Assembly (NCBI RefSeq): GCF_030845195.1
Contig: NZ_CP132543.1
Location: 3,799,501 to 3,863,500 of the forward strand
Length of the DNA stretch: 64,000 nt
Direction of reading: 5' to 3'
From: Sanyastnella coralliicola
GTDB lineage: Bacteria; Bacteroidota; Bacteroidia; Flavobacteriales_D; Sanyastnellaceae
The stretch's first letter is position 1, and each line of letters begins with the position of its first letter. This document shows positions 17,868 through 26,074 of the stretch, piece after piece. The translations under genes and the position numbers were made by a program. The notes under the pieces were generated by a model. That model was not told the origin of the DNA. It ran no database searches and saw only the letters and a program-made list of their open reading frames with translations.

Positions 17868-17985
17868 GTGATTATCAGTCACTCGGCAAATCAGACAAGT
17901 CCTACAGAAGGCCGAGACGAATTTACCGTGAAAATGACTGTTAAAAGTAAGAGTGGTCTCAAATTAATTCCTACCTTCGAGATAT

Positions 17986-18114
17986 CTGAAATGCGGTTTT
18001 AACTGGCCGCAACCAAGCTGTCTGGTGTAGGCAGTATGGCAACAGCCACTACGGTGGTTAAGGTTATCTGATTAGTTAGTTGAGAGCCAGGGCATTGTCT
18101 TGGCTCTTTTTTTT
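17986..18114 (+). ncRNA. Candidate small RNA between convergent flanks of prs and the LytTR regulator
   Basis: This plus-strand unit lies between two minus-strand genes. It ends in a clear intrinsic terminator, AGAGCCA / TGGCTCT (18083-18107) followed by seven more T. A near -7 box, TACCTTCG (17972-17979), would start a transcript of about 130 bases near 17986. Only very short open frames exist inside (for example an 11-codon one beginning at ATG about 18034), so I favour a noncoding RNA. Short hairpins such as CCAC-TAC-GGTGG are visible. The terminator's T run overlaps the stop codon of the facing gene. The 5' end is a guess. Confidence 0.45.
18083..18114 (+). terminator. Plus-strand intrinsic terminator of the candidate small RNA
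   Basis: AGAGCCA and TGGCTCT pair around an 11-base loop and run into an eight-base T tract. There is no T run on the minus side, so it works only for plus-strand transcription, where no protein gene lies upstream. Confidence 0.8.
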
Positions 18115-18862
18115 AACTATCAATCCAAGACTTGAATTCCTTTACTCGTTGACGACTCACAATCACTTCTTCGCTAGCTTCTGGTGCGACTTCTAGAAGT
18201 AGTCGATTATTGAAGTAGTTCTCGATTTTGGAGATACAATCGATGGTCACAATGAACTTTCGGTTAATGCGAAAGAACTGCTCGGGGTTCAATTCTCCTT
18301 CCAATTCATCCAGGGTTTGATCAATCAAGAAGCGTTCATTGGTAGCGGTTACCAAAAAGGTGGAACTCGCTTCACTGACGAACCAGTGAATGTCAGTTGT
18401 AGGAACAAAGCTGAGTCGTTGCCCCGATCGAATCAAGAATCGCTTCTTATAACTCACATTTGAACGGAACTCCTGCATCAAGGCTTTTAGATCTGGAAGT
18501 TGAGCACCTTGTTGCTGTGACTCAAACTTTTGCATCGCCTGCTCAAGCTGCTCTTCGTCAATCGGCTTCAACAGGTAATCTATGCTGTTCACTTTAAAGG
18601 CCTGAATCGCGTATTCATCGTGCGCTGTGGTAAAGATGACCGGACAAGGAACATCGGTCTTCTCGAAGATTTTGAAGCTCTGACCGTCTGCTAGTTGAAT
18701 GTCCATAAACGCCAGGTCAGGTTTGGTTTCATCCAAATCTTCGACGGCATCTTCAATGCTGTCGGCAGTGCCTACCACACTCCAATCTGGTCGTAGCGCT
18801 TTCACCAATCGTTCAAGTCGTTGAGCTGCTGGCAGCTCGTCTTCAATGATGACTACTTTCAT
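18113..18862 (-). CDS. LytR/AlgR-family response regulator (LytTR DNA-binding domain)
   Basis: The 249-residue protein has an N-terminal receiver (IEDELPAAQRLERLV ... PDLAFMDIQLADGQSF with phospho-acceptor Asp near 55, and the K of LLKPI near 104) and a C-terminal LytTR domain (about 140-249, YKKRFLIRSGQRLSFVPTTDIHWF ... FFRINRKFIV). It overlaps the LytS-like kinase gene by 20 bases, its evident partner. Regulators of this type in Bacteroidota often act on neighbouring or envelope genes; the TonB receptor upstream is a candidate target. Confidence 0.95.
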   Translation of the reverse strand: MKVVIIEDELPAAQRLERLVKALRPDWSVVGTADSIEDAVEDLDETKPDLAFMDIQLADGQSFKIFEKTDVPCPVIFTTAHDEYAIQAFKVNSIDYLLKPIDEEQLEQAMQKFESQQQGAQLPDLKALMQEFRSNVSYKKRFLIRSGQRLSFVPTTDIHWFVSEASSTFLVTATNERFLIDQTLDELEGELNPEQFFRINRKFIVTIDCISKIENYFNNRLLLEVAPEASEEVIVSRQRVKEFKSWIDS

Positions 18863-19931
18863 AAGAAGAGATGGTTAAAAGGGGTAAAACAACGGTGAAA
18901 TGTTCGCTGGTTTGAATCACCTCAAGGGCCTCTTCACTCACCAGCTGGAAGCGGTTATCAATATTCTCAATGCCTGTGCCAGTACCTTCCATTTCTTGGT
19001 CTTTCAGCTGCAGGTTGTTGCGAACAACAAGGTTTCCTTCATCATTCGCGAAGATTTCGATCGTTAACGGTCGTTTACGGGAAACCACGTTGTGCTTGAT
19101 CGCATTCTCAATCAAAATCTGCAGGCTCAGCGGCACTACAAATCGCTCTTTATCTTCTTCTTTGAGCTGAATATCGAATTTCAGGCTAGCGCCGAATCGC
19201 GTGTCCAATAAATAAATGTAACTCTCGATGCAATTGAATTCTTCTTCTAGGGTCACAACTTCCTTGTCTCGAATCTCGAGGATGCAGCGGTAAACGTTCG
19301 ATAGTTTCTGAACGAATTTCACCGAACGTTCTGGGTCTTCAGGAATGATCGATGTCAAGGTGTTCAAGCTGTTGAATAAGAAGTGAGGGTTCACTTGACT
19401 CTTCAACATGCTAAGCTGACTTTGTAAGTTTTCCCGCTTGAGTTTCTCTGCTTCCGTTCGTGATTGACGTAGGCGAGAAGCAGACCAGATGGCTTCGTAA
19501 ATGGTAATACAGAAGAGGGTCACAAACAAACCTGCTCCAAACCCTTGTCCTTGAATTTCAAGTCGGTCTTCTGGTGGGGTCAAGATGAACCCGATGAAGT
19601 TCACTAGGGCCGTAAAGAAGATGACGAAGAAGATGGTCAGCGCCACCCGCTTTTTATCTTGCTCCTTGTCAAAGAATTTCCTTCTAAATTCTATCAAAAT
19701 TTGACGGTTCCCTGCCCATAGAATTGAAGAGAAGAATAAACTGGCACCCCATTGTGGACAGAACTCCATGAAGCTTTCAGGACGTTGACCGAAAAACAAT
19801 GGCGGAATGATAAAGCTCACCACGGGAATTCCGAGAAGCACCATGATGCGGTCATCAAAGCCTAAGTATTTCGATTTGTTGCCTAGAAGTTTCACTGTTT
19901 CAGAAGTAAAGGTGGCCGCTGCCGCGACCAC
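18843..19931 (-). CDS. LytS-like sensor histidine kinase (His_kinase family)
   Basis: The 362-residue protein has about four N-terminal membrane helices (residues ~28-130), then the His_kinase (PF06580-type) signature QVNPHFLFNSLNTL near 184-197 with the phospho-accepting His, and a C-terminal ATPase domain with LIENAIKHNV and GTGIENI. It feeds the LytTR regulator that overlaps its 3' end. The start is uncertain: the GTG at 19931 gives the listed length, and GTG or ATG codons a little further in are possible. The upstream TonB receptor gene ends 29 bases before, so read-through from it is possible. Confidence 0.93.
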   Translation of the reverse strand: MVAAAATFTSETVKLLGNKSKYLGFDDRIMVLLGIPVVSFIIPPLFFGQRPESFMEFCPQWGASLFFSSILWAGNRQILIEFRRKFFDKEQDKKRVALTIFFVIFFTALVNFIGFILTPPEDRLEIQGQGFGAGLFVTLFCITIYEAIWSASRLRQSRTEAEKLKRENLQSQLSMLKSQVNPHFLFNSLNTLTSIIPEDPERSVKFVQKLSNVYRCILEIRDKEVVTLEEEFNCIESYIYLLDTRFGASLKFDIQLKEEDKERFVVPLSLQILIENAIKHNVVSRKRPLTIEIFANDEGNLVVRNNLQLKDQEMEGTGTGIENIDNRFQLVSEEALEVIQTSEHFTVVLPLLTISSYESSHH

Positions 19932-19960
19932 CTATTGAGTAATGCAAGATCGAGTTTTTC

Positions 19961-22321
19961 TTAGAAGTAAATGCGGTATTGTACATCCGGGAAGAACCCA
20001 ATCTGATAGCGCGTTTCGATCTCACCAGCCCGCGCATTGAACTGTTGCATGAAGACATTCTCCTGATTAGTAACGTTGCGCAAGTCAATGCTGAACTGCT
20101 GAGATGTCTTTTTCTTATTCATGCGGTAAGTGATCTTAAAGTCCCAACGGAAGTAAGGATCATACTGCTCTGAGAAGGCTTGGTCTTCAAAGAGAACTTC
20201 TTCTGTCTGAGCGAGTGAACTCTCGAAATCAATTGGAGTAAAGCGCTGACCACCAGCGTATGTCACCTTCGTATCGAATGAGATCGAGCTCTTTTCGTTG
20301 AGAGGGAATTCCTTTCCTCCGAGGAGGTTCAATACGTAGTTGGTGTTGAAGGCCGTGTTGCGTTCAATGCCGTCGCTTCCTTCGTATTTCGACTCAAACA
20401 ATGAAGCTGTACCTAAGATGTAGTATCCTTTGTTGAAGAAGCGCTCCGCGGTGAATTCAAGTCCGTAGTTGAATCCAGTTCCGTCATTCACGAGGTCTGC
20501 GTTGTTCGGGATCACAAAACCTGCACCGGCATTCAAGACTGAGAATGAGCTGCTGTCACGATCCACCGCTACGTTGTAGAGGTACTGGTAGTAAGCCTCC
20601 ACCTTGATGCGGAATACGTTCGTGATGAGGTTGTCGTATCCGATCACCCCGTGTGCGCTCTTGTTAAAGTCAAGTTCATCGTTGCGGATCACCGACGTGT
20701 TGGCATCAATACGTTCACGGTTGAAATAGATCGGCAGTGGCTGCATCTGGCTGTGCAGACCCATTCCGAGGTTCAAGCTTTGACGGTCATTGATCTTGTA
20801 ACGAACACCTGCACGTGGTTCAATGGCGTTACTGTTGTTTAACAAGAAATGCTGACTGTGCAATCCGGCATTGATGGTCCACTTCTCGCCAGCACGGTGT
20901 TGCCAGCTGATATATGACTGCACCAAAGATGCCTCATCTTCAAAATCCGATTCGTAGAAGTACTCACCAGGTGCATACAATACAGAATCGCGGAAGTTGA
21001 ACTGGTTCAAGTCAGCCTGTACACCAAACTTGATCGTGTTTCGTGCGTTGCGTTTGCTATTGATATCGAGGCGTGCGGTGTACTTGTTCTGGAATCGATC
21101 CAATCCAAAAATGCGGGTAGGATCTCCGTTCTCTGTTGAAAGTGAATCAATGTTGCCATCGGTTCCTGCGTGCGAAGCCGCAAGTACAAGCTTCGAGCTT
21201 GTGCGCTCGTTGAAGAAGTATTTGTGACTGACACCCACCCAACCTGTGTTTGATCCAAAGCGTGAATCTTCGGCATCGGATGAAAAGAGATTCGTCTCTG
21301 TGGCATCACTCGCAAGGAATTCAATGTAGCTCGTTCCACCTACACCAAAGATTCCGAAACGTCCGGCCTTGGCTGTGGGGATGTCTACTTTGAACGTCAA
21401 ATCTTGGTACTGAGGTACGGCTGTTCCTGTTCCGAATTCAATACCCAGTGCATTGAATACTTCTAGGGTGCTGTATCGGTAGTTAATCAAGAAGCTACCA
21501 TTCTTGCCCAGTCCAATAGGTCCTTCAGCACCGAATTCAAATCCGTTGAATCCGACTTGACCAAGGAACTCGTAATTCTCTTTGTTACCGTTTCTCAATT
21601 CGAGGTCGAATACACCAGCGAGGGCGTTTCCGTATTCTGAAGGGAAGGCACTCGTCAGGAAGTCTGAATTCGAAAGGTTGTTGATGTTCAACATACTTAC
21701 CGGACCTCCGGTAGAACCAAAGGCACTGAAGTGGTTCGGGCTAGGAATGTCAATTCCCTCCATGCGCCACAGCACACCAGAAGGCGAGTTTCCTCGGATG
21801 ATGATGTCGTTTCGATCGTCACTTGAATTGCTCACACCGGCGAAGTTCTGTGCCATACGACTCGGGTCTTGCAGGGCACCTGAATAGCGCATTGCTTCTT
21901 CCACTGTGAATGAACGCGCACTCACTGTGGCCATTTCATTCTTAGGTGTGGCCTTATCGTCTTCAGCAACAATCTCTGCGCCGTCTAGCTGCAGCACGCT
22001 TTCGCTGAGTTTTACGTTGACCGTAAGTTCTTTTCCTGAAGTCACAAGAAGGTTTGAAAGCACTTGTGGTTCGTACCCAATGAACGATACCTGAATACCG
22101 TGACGTCCAACGGGAATGTTTTCAAGACGGAATCGTCCGTCAATATCAGTGGTTGTTCCTACGACCGGGTCAGATCCTATAAGCAGAACCGTAACTCCGG
22201 GAAGAGGGAAATCACTTTGTGCGTCAACCACAGCTCCTCGAATAACAGAGGACGGGCTTTCTTGTCCGAAGGACACCAAAGAGATCAGTGCAAATAAGAC
22301 TAATAGTGCTTGGCGTTTCAT
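19961..22321 (-). CDS. TonB-dependent outer membrane receptor with carboxypeptidase-like N-terminal domain
   Basis: From the ATG at 22321 the 786-residue protein has a signal peptide (MKRQALLVLFALISLVSFGQ), a CarboxypepD_reg-like Ig domain (about residues 25-110, VVDAQSDFPLPGVTVLLIG ... GRFRLENIPVGRHGI), a plug domain (MRYSGALQDPSRMAQNFAGV ... NDIIIRGNSPSGVLWRMEG) and a long outer-membrane barrel ending in the aromatic YRIYF. Such receptors import siderophores, glycans or peptides using TonB energy; without a SusD partner nearby, the substrate is not predictable. A tonB gene lies at 25050 in this window. The next genes on the same strand are the LytS/LytR-like pair. Confidence 0.95.
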   Translation of the reverse strand: MKRQALLVLFALISLVSFGQESPSSVIRGAVVDAQSDFPLPGVTVLLIGSDPVVGTTTDIDGRFRLENIPVGRHGIQVSFIGYEPQVLSNLLVTSGKELTVNVKLSESVLQLDGAEIVAEDDKATPKNEMATVSARSFTVEEAMRYSGALQDPSRMAQNFAGVSNSSDDRNDIIIRGNSPSGVLWRMEGIDIPSPNHFSAFGSTGGPVSMLNINNLSNSDFLTSAFPSEYGNALAGVFDLELRNGNKENYEFLGQVGFNGFEFGAEGPIGLGKNGSFLINYRYSTLEVFNALGIEFGTGTAVPQYQDLTFKVDIPTAKAGRFGIFGVGGTSYIEFLASDATETNLFSSDAEDSRFGSNTGWVGVSHKYFFNERTSSKLVLAASHAGTDGNIDSLSTENGDPTRIFGLDRFQNKYTARLDINSKRNARNTIKFGVQADLNQFNFRDSVLYAPGEYFYESDFEDEASLVQSYISWQHRAGEKWTINAGLHSQHFLLNNSNAIEPRAGVRYKINDRQSLNLGMGLHSQMQPLPIYFNRERIDANTSVIRNDELDFNKSAHGVIGYDNLITNVFRIKVEAYYQYLYNVAVDRDSSSFSVLNAGAGFVIPNNADLVNDGTGFNYGLEFTAERFFNKGYYILGTASLFESKYEGSDGIERNTAFNTNYVLNLLGGKEFPLNEKSSISFDTKVTYAGGQRFTPIDFESSLAQTEEVLFEDQAFSEQYDPYFRWDFKITYRMNKKKTSQQFSIDLRNVTNQENVFMQQFNARAGEIETRYQIGFFPDVQYRIYF

Positions 22322-22434
22322 GGCTTGTCGGTTTTTTGACACTACAAAGGTGAAGCGACCTTAGCACAAGGAAAACGAAAAAAGGCTGAGTTGTCAGAAT
22401 TCCGGATTGGAATGTAGTAGGTTTAGATTCGGTC

Positions 22435-22472
22435 AAAAAAAATGGAGAGACTCTGCGTTCAGACTCTCTCCA
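22435..22472 (-). terminator. Minus-strand intrinsic terminator or attenuator upstream of the TonB receptor
   Basis: TGGAGAGA (22443-22450) pairs with TCTCTCCA (22465-22472); on the minus strand the hairpin is followed by eight T (22442-22435). It lies about 115 bases upstream of the receptor's ATG, so it may end a separate small RNA or attenuate the receptor transcript. Confidence 0.75.
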
Positions 22473-22593
22473 ATGTTGTTTCGAAATAGGTAATCCAAAT
22501 TAAAACCTGTAATGTCTTATTTTCAGAAGACCTTAAACCTAAATAATCATGAGATCGCTGTCTGCGCTCAGACAACTTGGCTTTGTTAAAAAC
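22443..22593 (-). ncRNA. Candidate ~150-nt small RNA or attenuated leader upstream of the TonB receptor
   Basis: A perfect minus-strand -7 box, TACATTTG (22607-22600), predicts a start near 22593, and a strong minus-strand terminator ends at 22435-22472. No open frame of useful length lies between them on that strand (the one ATG runs into a stop after two codons). Either this is a free small RNA or a 5' leader of the receptor gene whose terminator controls read-through. I do not recognise a known riboswitch. Confidence 0.5.
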
Positions 22594-22599
22594 CTGAAT

Positions 22600-22607
22600 C
22601 AAATGTA
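22600..22607 (-). promoter_or_regulatory. -7 box (TACATTTG) for the minus-strand small RNA/leader
   Basis: CAAATGTA on the plus strand reads TACATTTG on the minus strand, an exact TAnnTTTG match. No obvious -33 TTG is seen. Confidence 0.5.
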
Positions 22608-22672
22608 CACCGGAGCCCCTATGCCATGTGTTAATGCGGGGTTAACACTTGTTAAAAAAAGCCAAGCATCTA

Positions 22673-22685
22673 TTCCGCGCTAGCG
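22673..22685 (+). repeat. Dispersed 13-mer TTCCGCGCTAGCG, copy 3
   Basis: Exact copy in the intergenic space, 10 bases before the -7 box of the histidine kinase gene at 22727. It is followed by AGG rather than AA. Confidence 0.85.
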
Positions 22686-22694
22686 AGGAAAAAA

Positions 22695-22702
22695 TAACTT
22701 TG
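22695..22702 (+). promoter_or_regulatory. -7 box (TAACTTTG) of the histidine kinase/OmpR-type operon
   Basis: TAACTTTG is an exact TAnnTTTG match ending 24 bases before the TTG start at 22727, supporting that unusual start codon. Confidence 0.6.
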
Positions 22703-22726
22703 AATACCCCATAGGGAAATCTCGAT

Positions 22727-24226
22727 TTGAAGCAGAAATACATCCAATTACTTGTTGTACTCATTAGTACGGCCTTCATCGGTTTGGTGGCCATACAGAT
22801 CTATTGGGTAAATAACTCTATTCTGCTGCGCGAACAGGAGTTCAATGTCAACGTGTTGAAAGCCCTTGAAAAGGTGGCGGATCACTTGAATGCGGAAAGC
22901 TACTACGTGCATGACCCACGGGTAGACGGTGACCAATCGCTGCGCATTACGTCTGATGATGATGCCCTCGAACTCGAATTCGACAGTAAGTTGATTGGTG
23001 ATTCCGTGAGCATTGAAGGGATTCACAGCGATGAGCTTTCGAGCATGACTGACTCAGCCTTGTACAGCGCTTGGGGAGATTATGGACTCGAAACTTCAGA
23101 GATTCTAGATCAGAGCGGCATCATGGAAGACATTATCGGAGGCGCCGTTTCGCTCGATATCTTCCGAGACTTACGTCCGATTGATCCTGCCTTTCTGGAT
23201 TCATTGATTGATCATGAATTAGAGGATAGTAATGTCAAAGCTAAATTCGTCTTTGGCGTATTCAATCGTTACCATCAGCCAGAGATCTTAGAACAAGACG
23301 CTGAGCAATACCGAGAGGAGTTCTTTACGCGAGGCTATAAGACTACTTTGTTTGAAGCCGATCAGCTACGCGAGCCGTATTTCTTGCGTATTTATTTCCC
23401 GCATCAACGTTCCTACCTACTCCAAACGATGTGGGTGATGCTTTCGATCTCAGCGGTTCTGATCATCGTCATCTTCGCGGCGTTCACCTATACCATCAAA
23501 ACGATCTACCAGCAAAAGAAGGTAGGTGAAATCAAGAATGACTTCATCAACAACATGACGCACGAGTTGAAAACACCAATTTCAACCATTTCACTAGCGT
23601 GCGAAGCCTTGAACGACCCCGATATGCAGCGCAGTGAGAAATCGATGCGCACCTTTATTGGAATGATCAATGAAGAGAACAAGCGTTTGGGGGTGTTGGT
23701 AGAGAACGTACTTCGCTCGGCGATTCTTGACCGTGGAGACATGCAGTTGAAGGTGGAGCAACTCAATATGCATGAGATTATTAAGAATGTAATCCGCAAC
23801 ATTGCGATTCAAGTGAAGCAAAAAGGCGGAAGCATTAAAACCGAATTGGAAGCCACGAATCCGTTGATCATGGGTGACTCTGTTCACCTCACGAATGTGG
23901 TATACAATTTGATTGATAATGCCATAAAATACTCACCAGAAAACCCTCAATTGATCATTCGCTCGCGCAATACTGAACATGGTATTGAACTTCAATTTGA
24001 AGACAATGGAATTGGTATTAGTAAAGACAACCAGCGAAAGATCTTTGATAAACTCTATCGTGTACCCACCGGAAACATTCACAACGTGAAAGGTTTCGGT
24101 CTCGGATTGAGCTACGTCCGCGTGGTCGTCGAAAAGCACTTCGGAAAGATCAATGTAGATAGCGAACTTCGAAAGGGAAGCACATTTTTTGTTTACTTAC
24201 CTGCTGAACATGAAGAAAACGACTAG
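22727..24226 (+). CDS. Membrane sensor histidine kinase
   Basis: The 499-residue protein starts at a TTG (KQKYIQLLVVLIS...), placed by the -7 box 24 bases upstream. It has two membrane helices (about residues 8-28 and 234-256) flanking a ~200-residue periplasmic sensor, then HisKA (NNMTHELKTPISTISLA, His near 278), N box (VVYNLIDNAIKYSP) and G boxes (DNGIGISKDN, GFGLGLSYV). It overlaps the OmpR-type response regulator gene, its cognate partner. The signal sensed is unknown. Confidence 0.95.
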   Translation: MKQKYIQLLVVLISTAFIGLVAIQIYWVNNSILLREQEFNVNVLKALEKVADHLNAESYYVHDPRVDGDQSLRITSDDDALELEFDSKLIGDSVSIEGIHSDELSSMTDSALYSAWGDYGLETSEILDQSGIMEDIIGGAVSLDIFRDLRPIDPAFLDSLIDHELEDSNVKAKFVFGVFNRYHQPEILEQDAEQYREEFFTRGYKTTLFEADQLREPYFLRIYFPHQRSYLLQTMWVMLSISAVLIIVIFAAFTYTIKTIYQQKKVGEIKNDFINNMTHELKTPISTISLACEALNDPDMQRSEKSMRTFIGMINEENKRLGVLVENVLRSAILDRGDMQLKVEQLNMHEIIKNVIRNIAIQVKQKGGSIKTELEATNPLIMGDSVHLTNVVYNLIDNAIKYSPENPQLIIRSRNTEHGIELQFEDNGIGISKDNQRKIFDKLYRVPTGNIHNVKGFGLGLSYVRVVVEKHFGKINVDSELRKGSTFFVYLPAEHEEND

Positions 24227-24905
24227 AATACTATTGTGTGAGGATGACCCAAACTTGGGTACCCTTCTCTCGGAATACCTCACCGCAAAAGGATTTGAAA
24301 CAACATTGGCTGTTGACGGAGTCGAAGGTTTGAAGGCCTTCCGTCGTGAACACTTTGATTTCATCATTCTCGATGTAATGATGCCAAACAAAGACGGATT
24401 CACTGTAGCTGGTGAAATTCGTCAGGAAGACCGCCACATTCCCATTCTATTCTTGACCGCGAAGTCAATGAAGGAAGATACCCTAGCTGGGTTCAAGGCC
24501 GGTGCCGATGACTACATGACCAAGCCATTCTCGATGGAAGAACTCTTAGTGCGTGTGAACGCTATTTTGCGTCGTTCAGCAGCCCTTCCAGAAGACGGGG
24601 AAGTCGTTACAGAATTCAATATTGGTCGTTTCCAGTTCGATTACAACAAGCAACGTTTGTACGAAGGAGAGGAAGAAACGAAGCTCACTACCAAGGAAAA
24701 CGAGCTACTTTACTTGCTCTGTAAGAACAAGAATGGATTGCTGGAGCGTAACTACGCCTTGAACGCGATTTGGGGTGATGACAACTACTTCAACGGAAGA
24801 TCAATGGACGTCTACATCGCCAAGCTTCGTAAGCATTTGAAGCCAGATGAGTCGATTGAGATCATCAATGTGCACGGGAAAGGATTCAAGTTATTGACTC
24901 CTTGA
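24210..24905 (+). CDS. OmpR/PhoB-family response regulator
   Basis: From the ATG at 24210 (MKKTTRILLCEDDPNLG) the protein has 231 residues: receiver domain with acidic pair EDD, phospho-acceptor in IILDVMMPNKDG and Lys of TKPFS, then a winged-helix DNA-binding domain (LTTKENELLYLLCKNKNGLLERNYALNAIWG ... SMDVYIAKLRKHLK). A longer reading from a TTG at 24189 is possible but the internal ATG overlaps the kinase stop by 17 bases, as usual for paired genes. Confidence 0.95.
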   Translation: MKKTTRILLCEDDPNLGTLLSEYLTAKGFETTLAVDGVEGLKAFRREHFDFIILDVMMPNKDGFTVAGEIRQEDRHIPILFLTAKSMKEDTLAGFKAGADDYMTKPFSMEELLVRVNAILRRSAALPEDGEVVTEFNIGRFQFDYNKQRLYEGEEETKLTTKENELLYLLCKNKNGLLERNYALNAIWGDDNYFNGRSMDVYIAKLRKHLKPDESIEIINVHGKGFKLLTP

Positions 24906-24957
24906 TTTCAGGCCGTTAGTCAGCCTTAAATCTTCATTTCAGCCTTGTTTTTGAAGT

Positions 24958-24969
24958 GTGATTAATCAC
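24958..24969. promoter_or_regulatory. 12-bp palindrome GTGATTAATCAC upstream of tonB
   Basis: A perfect palindrome about 29 bases upstream of a sigma-54-like -24 element. It could be a regulator or enhancer-binding site for tonB; the activator is unknown. Confidence 0.35.
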
Positions 24970-24996
24970 TGATCTTTGTCGCAGGATTCCAATCTT

Positions 24997-25012
24997 CGGC
25001 AAGGTCGTTGCA
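24997..25012 (+). promoter_or_regulatory. Possible sigma-54 promoter of tonB
   Basis: CGGCAAGGTCGTTGCA has GG (24998-24999) and GC (25010-25011) 10 bases apart and the TTGCA of the -12 element, but only a partial -24 element (CGGCAA for TGGCAC). It lies about 38 bases before the tonB ATG. Weaker than the match at 9938. Confidence 0.4.
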
Positions 25013-25049
25013 GCATTTCCACTAGTTATTAATTCTAAAACCTAGTGGT

Positions 25050-25784
25050 ATGAATCGTTCTAAAAAGACAAACGAAGCCGACCTCGAAAAGAAAAGAGGC
25101 GTCTTCTTTTACATCGGATTCGCAGCAGCACTTAGTTTCGTTATGATCGCCCTGGAGTGGACTTCAGTGGAGTATGGTGGAAATAAGGCCTACGGAGAAA
25201 TTCCGATGACCGACATCATGGAGGAAGATGAACTTCCCGTGGTGCGTATCGAACGTCCGAAGGTAGAACCGCCGAAGGACAACACCCGCTTTATTATTGC
25301 TCCAGACCCGGAGCCTGAACCAGATCCTGATCCCGACCCAGATCCGGAACCAGATCCAGAGCCATTCTTGGTGGAGATCGGTGACCCTTTCGGTAGCGAA
25401 GATCCTGATCCGGAACCAGAGCCAGATCCAGGTCCGATGATGATCGTTGAGATCATGCCTCACTTCGCAGACTGTGAGAATGTGGTTGACCGTGATGCAC
25501 AGCAAGCATGCACTGAAAAACGCATTATCCAATGGGTGCAAGACCATGTGAAGTACCCAAGCCACCTTCGCGATGCCGGAATTGAAGGGAAAGTCTTCGC
25601 TTCATTTGTCATCGACAAACAAGGAAGCATTACAAACGTCGAAATCCTCCGCACACCGCACAAAGATTTCAATGGCACGGTGACTCAAGCCATCAACTCG
25701 ATCCCAGAAATGACTCCAGGTAGTCAACAAGGACGAAAAGCCGCAGTCATTATGACGATACCTGTTCACTTCAAGCTGAATTAA
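25050..25784 (+). CDS. tonB: Energy transducer TonB
   Basis: TonB spans the periplasm and passes inner-membrane proton-motive energy to outer-membrane receptors. The 244-residue protein has one N-terminal membrane helix (about 19-40), a Pro/Asp/Glu spacer (PDPEPEPDPDPDPDPEP near 87-103 and again near 125-133) and a C-terminal TonB domain (about 155-244, IIQWVQDHVKYPSHLRDAGIEGKVFASFVIDKQG). The leader TAAAACCTAG before the ATG is shared with the small gene at 9989, and both have sigma-54-like elements. It probably serves, among others, the receptor encoded at 19961-22321. Confidence 0.95.
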   Translation: MNRSKKTNEADLEKKRGVFFYIGFAAALSFVMIALEWTSVEYGGNKAYGEIPMTDIMEEDELPVVRIERPKVEPPKDNTRFIIAPDPEPEPDPDPDPDPEPDPEPFLVEIGDPFGSEDPDPEPEPDPGPMMIVEIMPHFADCENVVDRDAQQACTEKRIIQWVQDHVKYPSHLRDAGIEGKVFASFVIDKQGSITNVEILRTPHKDFNGTVTQAINSIPEMTPGSQQGRKAAVIMTIPVHFKLN

Positions 25785-25801
25785 GCTGTTTGAACCTTAA
25801 G

Positions 25802-25831
25802 AAGCCCCGCCGTATGGTGGGGTTTTTTTTT
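25802..25831 (+). terminator. Intrinsic terminator of tonB
   Basis: AAGCCCCGCC pairs with GGTGGGGTTT (one G-T pair) around GTAT, followed by nine T, about 18 bases after the tonB stop. Confidence 0.85.
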
Positions 25832-25834
25832 GGA

Positions 25835-26030
25835 GGAACGCGGAATGCGGATTGCGGAACGCAGAACGCAGAACGCGGTGGTTACCGATAGACTCTCGTC
25901 ACTTGTCTTTAGTCCGCTTCAGGCGGATAGCATGATTAGTTTTTAGTCATTAGTTCTTGGTCCCTAGTCCCTAGACTCTCGTCTTTGGTAATGAGTTATC
26001 GGTTTTTGACTATCGATTATCGATTCAAAA
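25835..26030. repeat. Degenerate heptanucleotide array, 28 units in register
   Basis: The whole space between the tonB terminator and the next promoter region can be cut into 28 seven-base units without a slip. It begins with GGAACGC, GGAATGC, GGATTGC, GGAACGC, AGAACGC, AGAACGC and later contains TGATTAG, TCATTAG, TTCTTGG, TCCCTAG twice, ACTCTCG, TCTTTGG, TTATCGG, CTATCGA, TTATCGA. The unit sequence drifts in blocks. The order TTCTTGG...CCCTAG...ACTCTCG...TCTT...TTAT recurs at 32552-32726. No open frame is credible. Confidence 0.7.
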
Positions 26031-26074
26031 TTCCCCTTTTCCTATATTTACTCTGAACACAACTACTACCTCTT

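Noticed and set aside
22549-22683. A 44-codon plus-strand frame (MRSLSALRQLGFVK...) just before the histidine kinase gene
   Set aside because: It stops inside a copy of the dispersed 13-mer, has no -7 box, and overlaps a minus-strand unit with a better promoter and terminator.
25190-25456. A minus-strand frame rich in Gly-Ser repeats
   Set aside because: It is the antisense reading of the Pro-Asp-Glu spacer codons of tonB.
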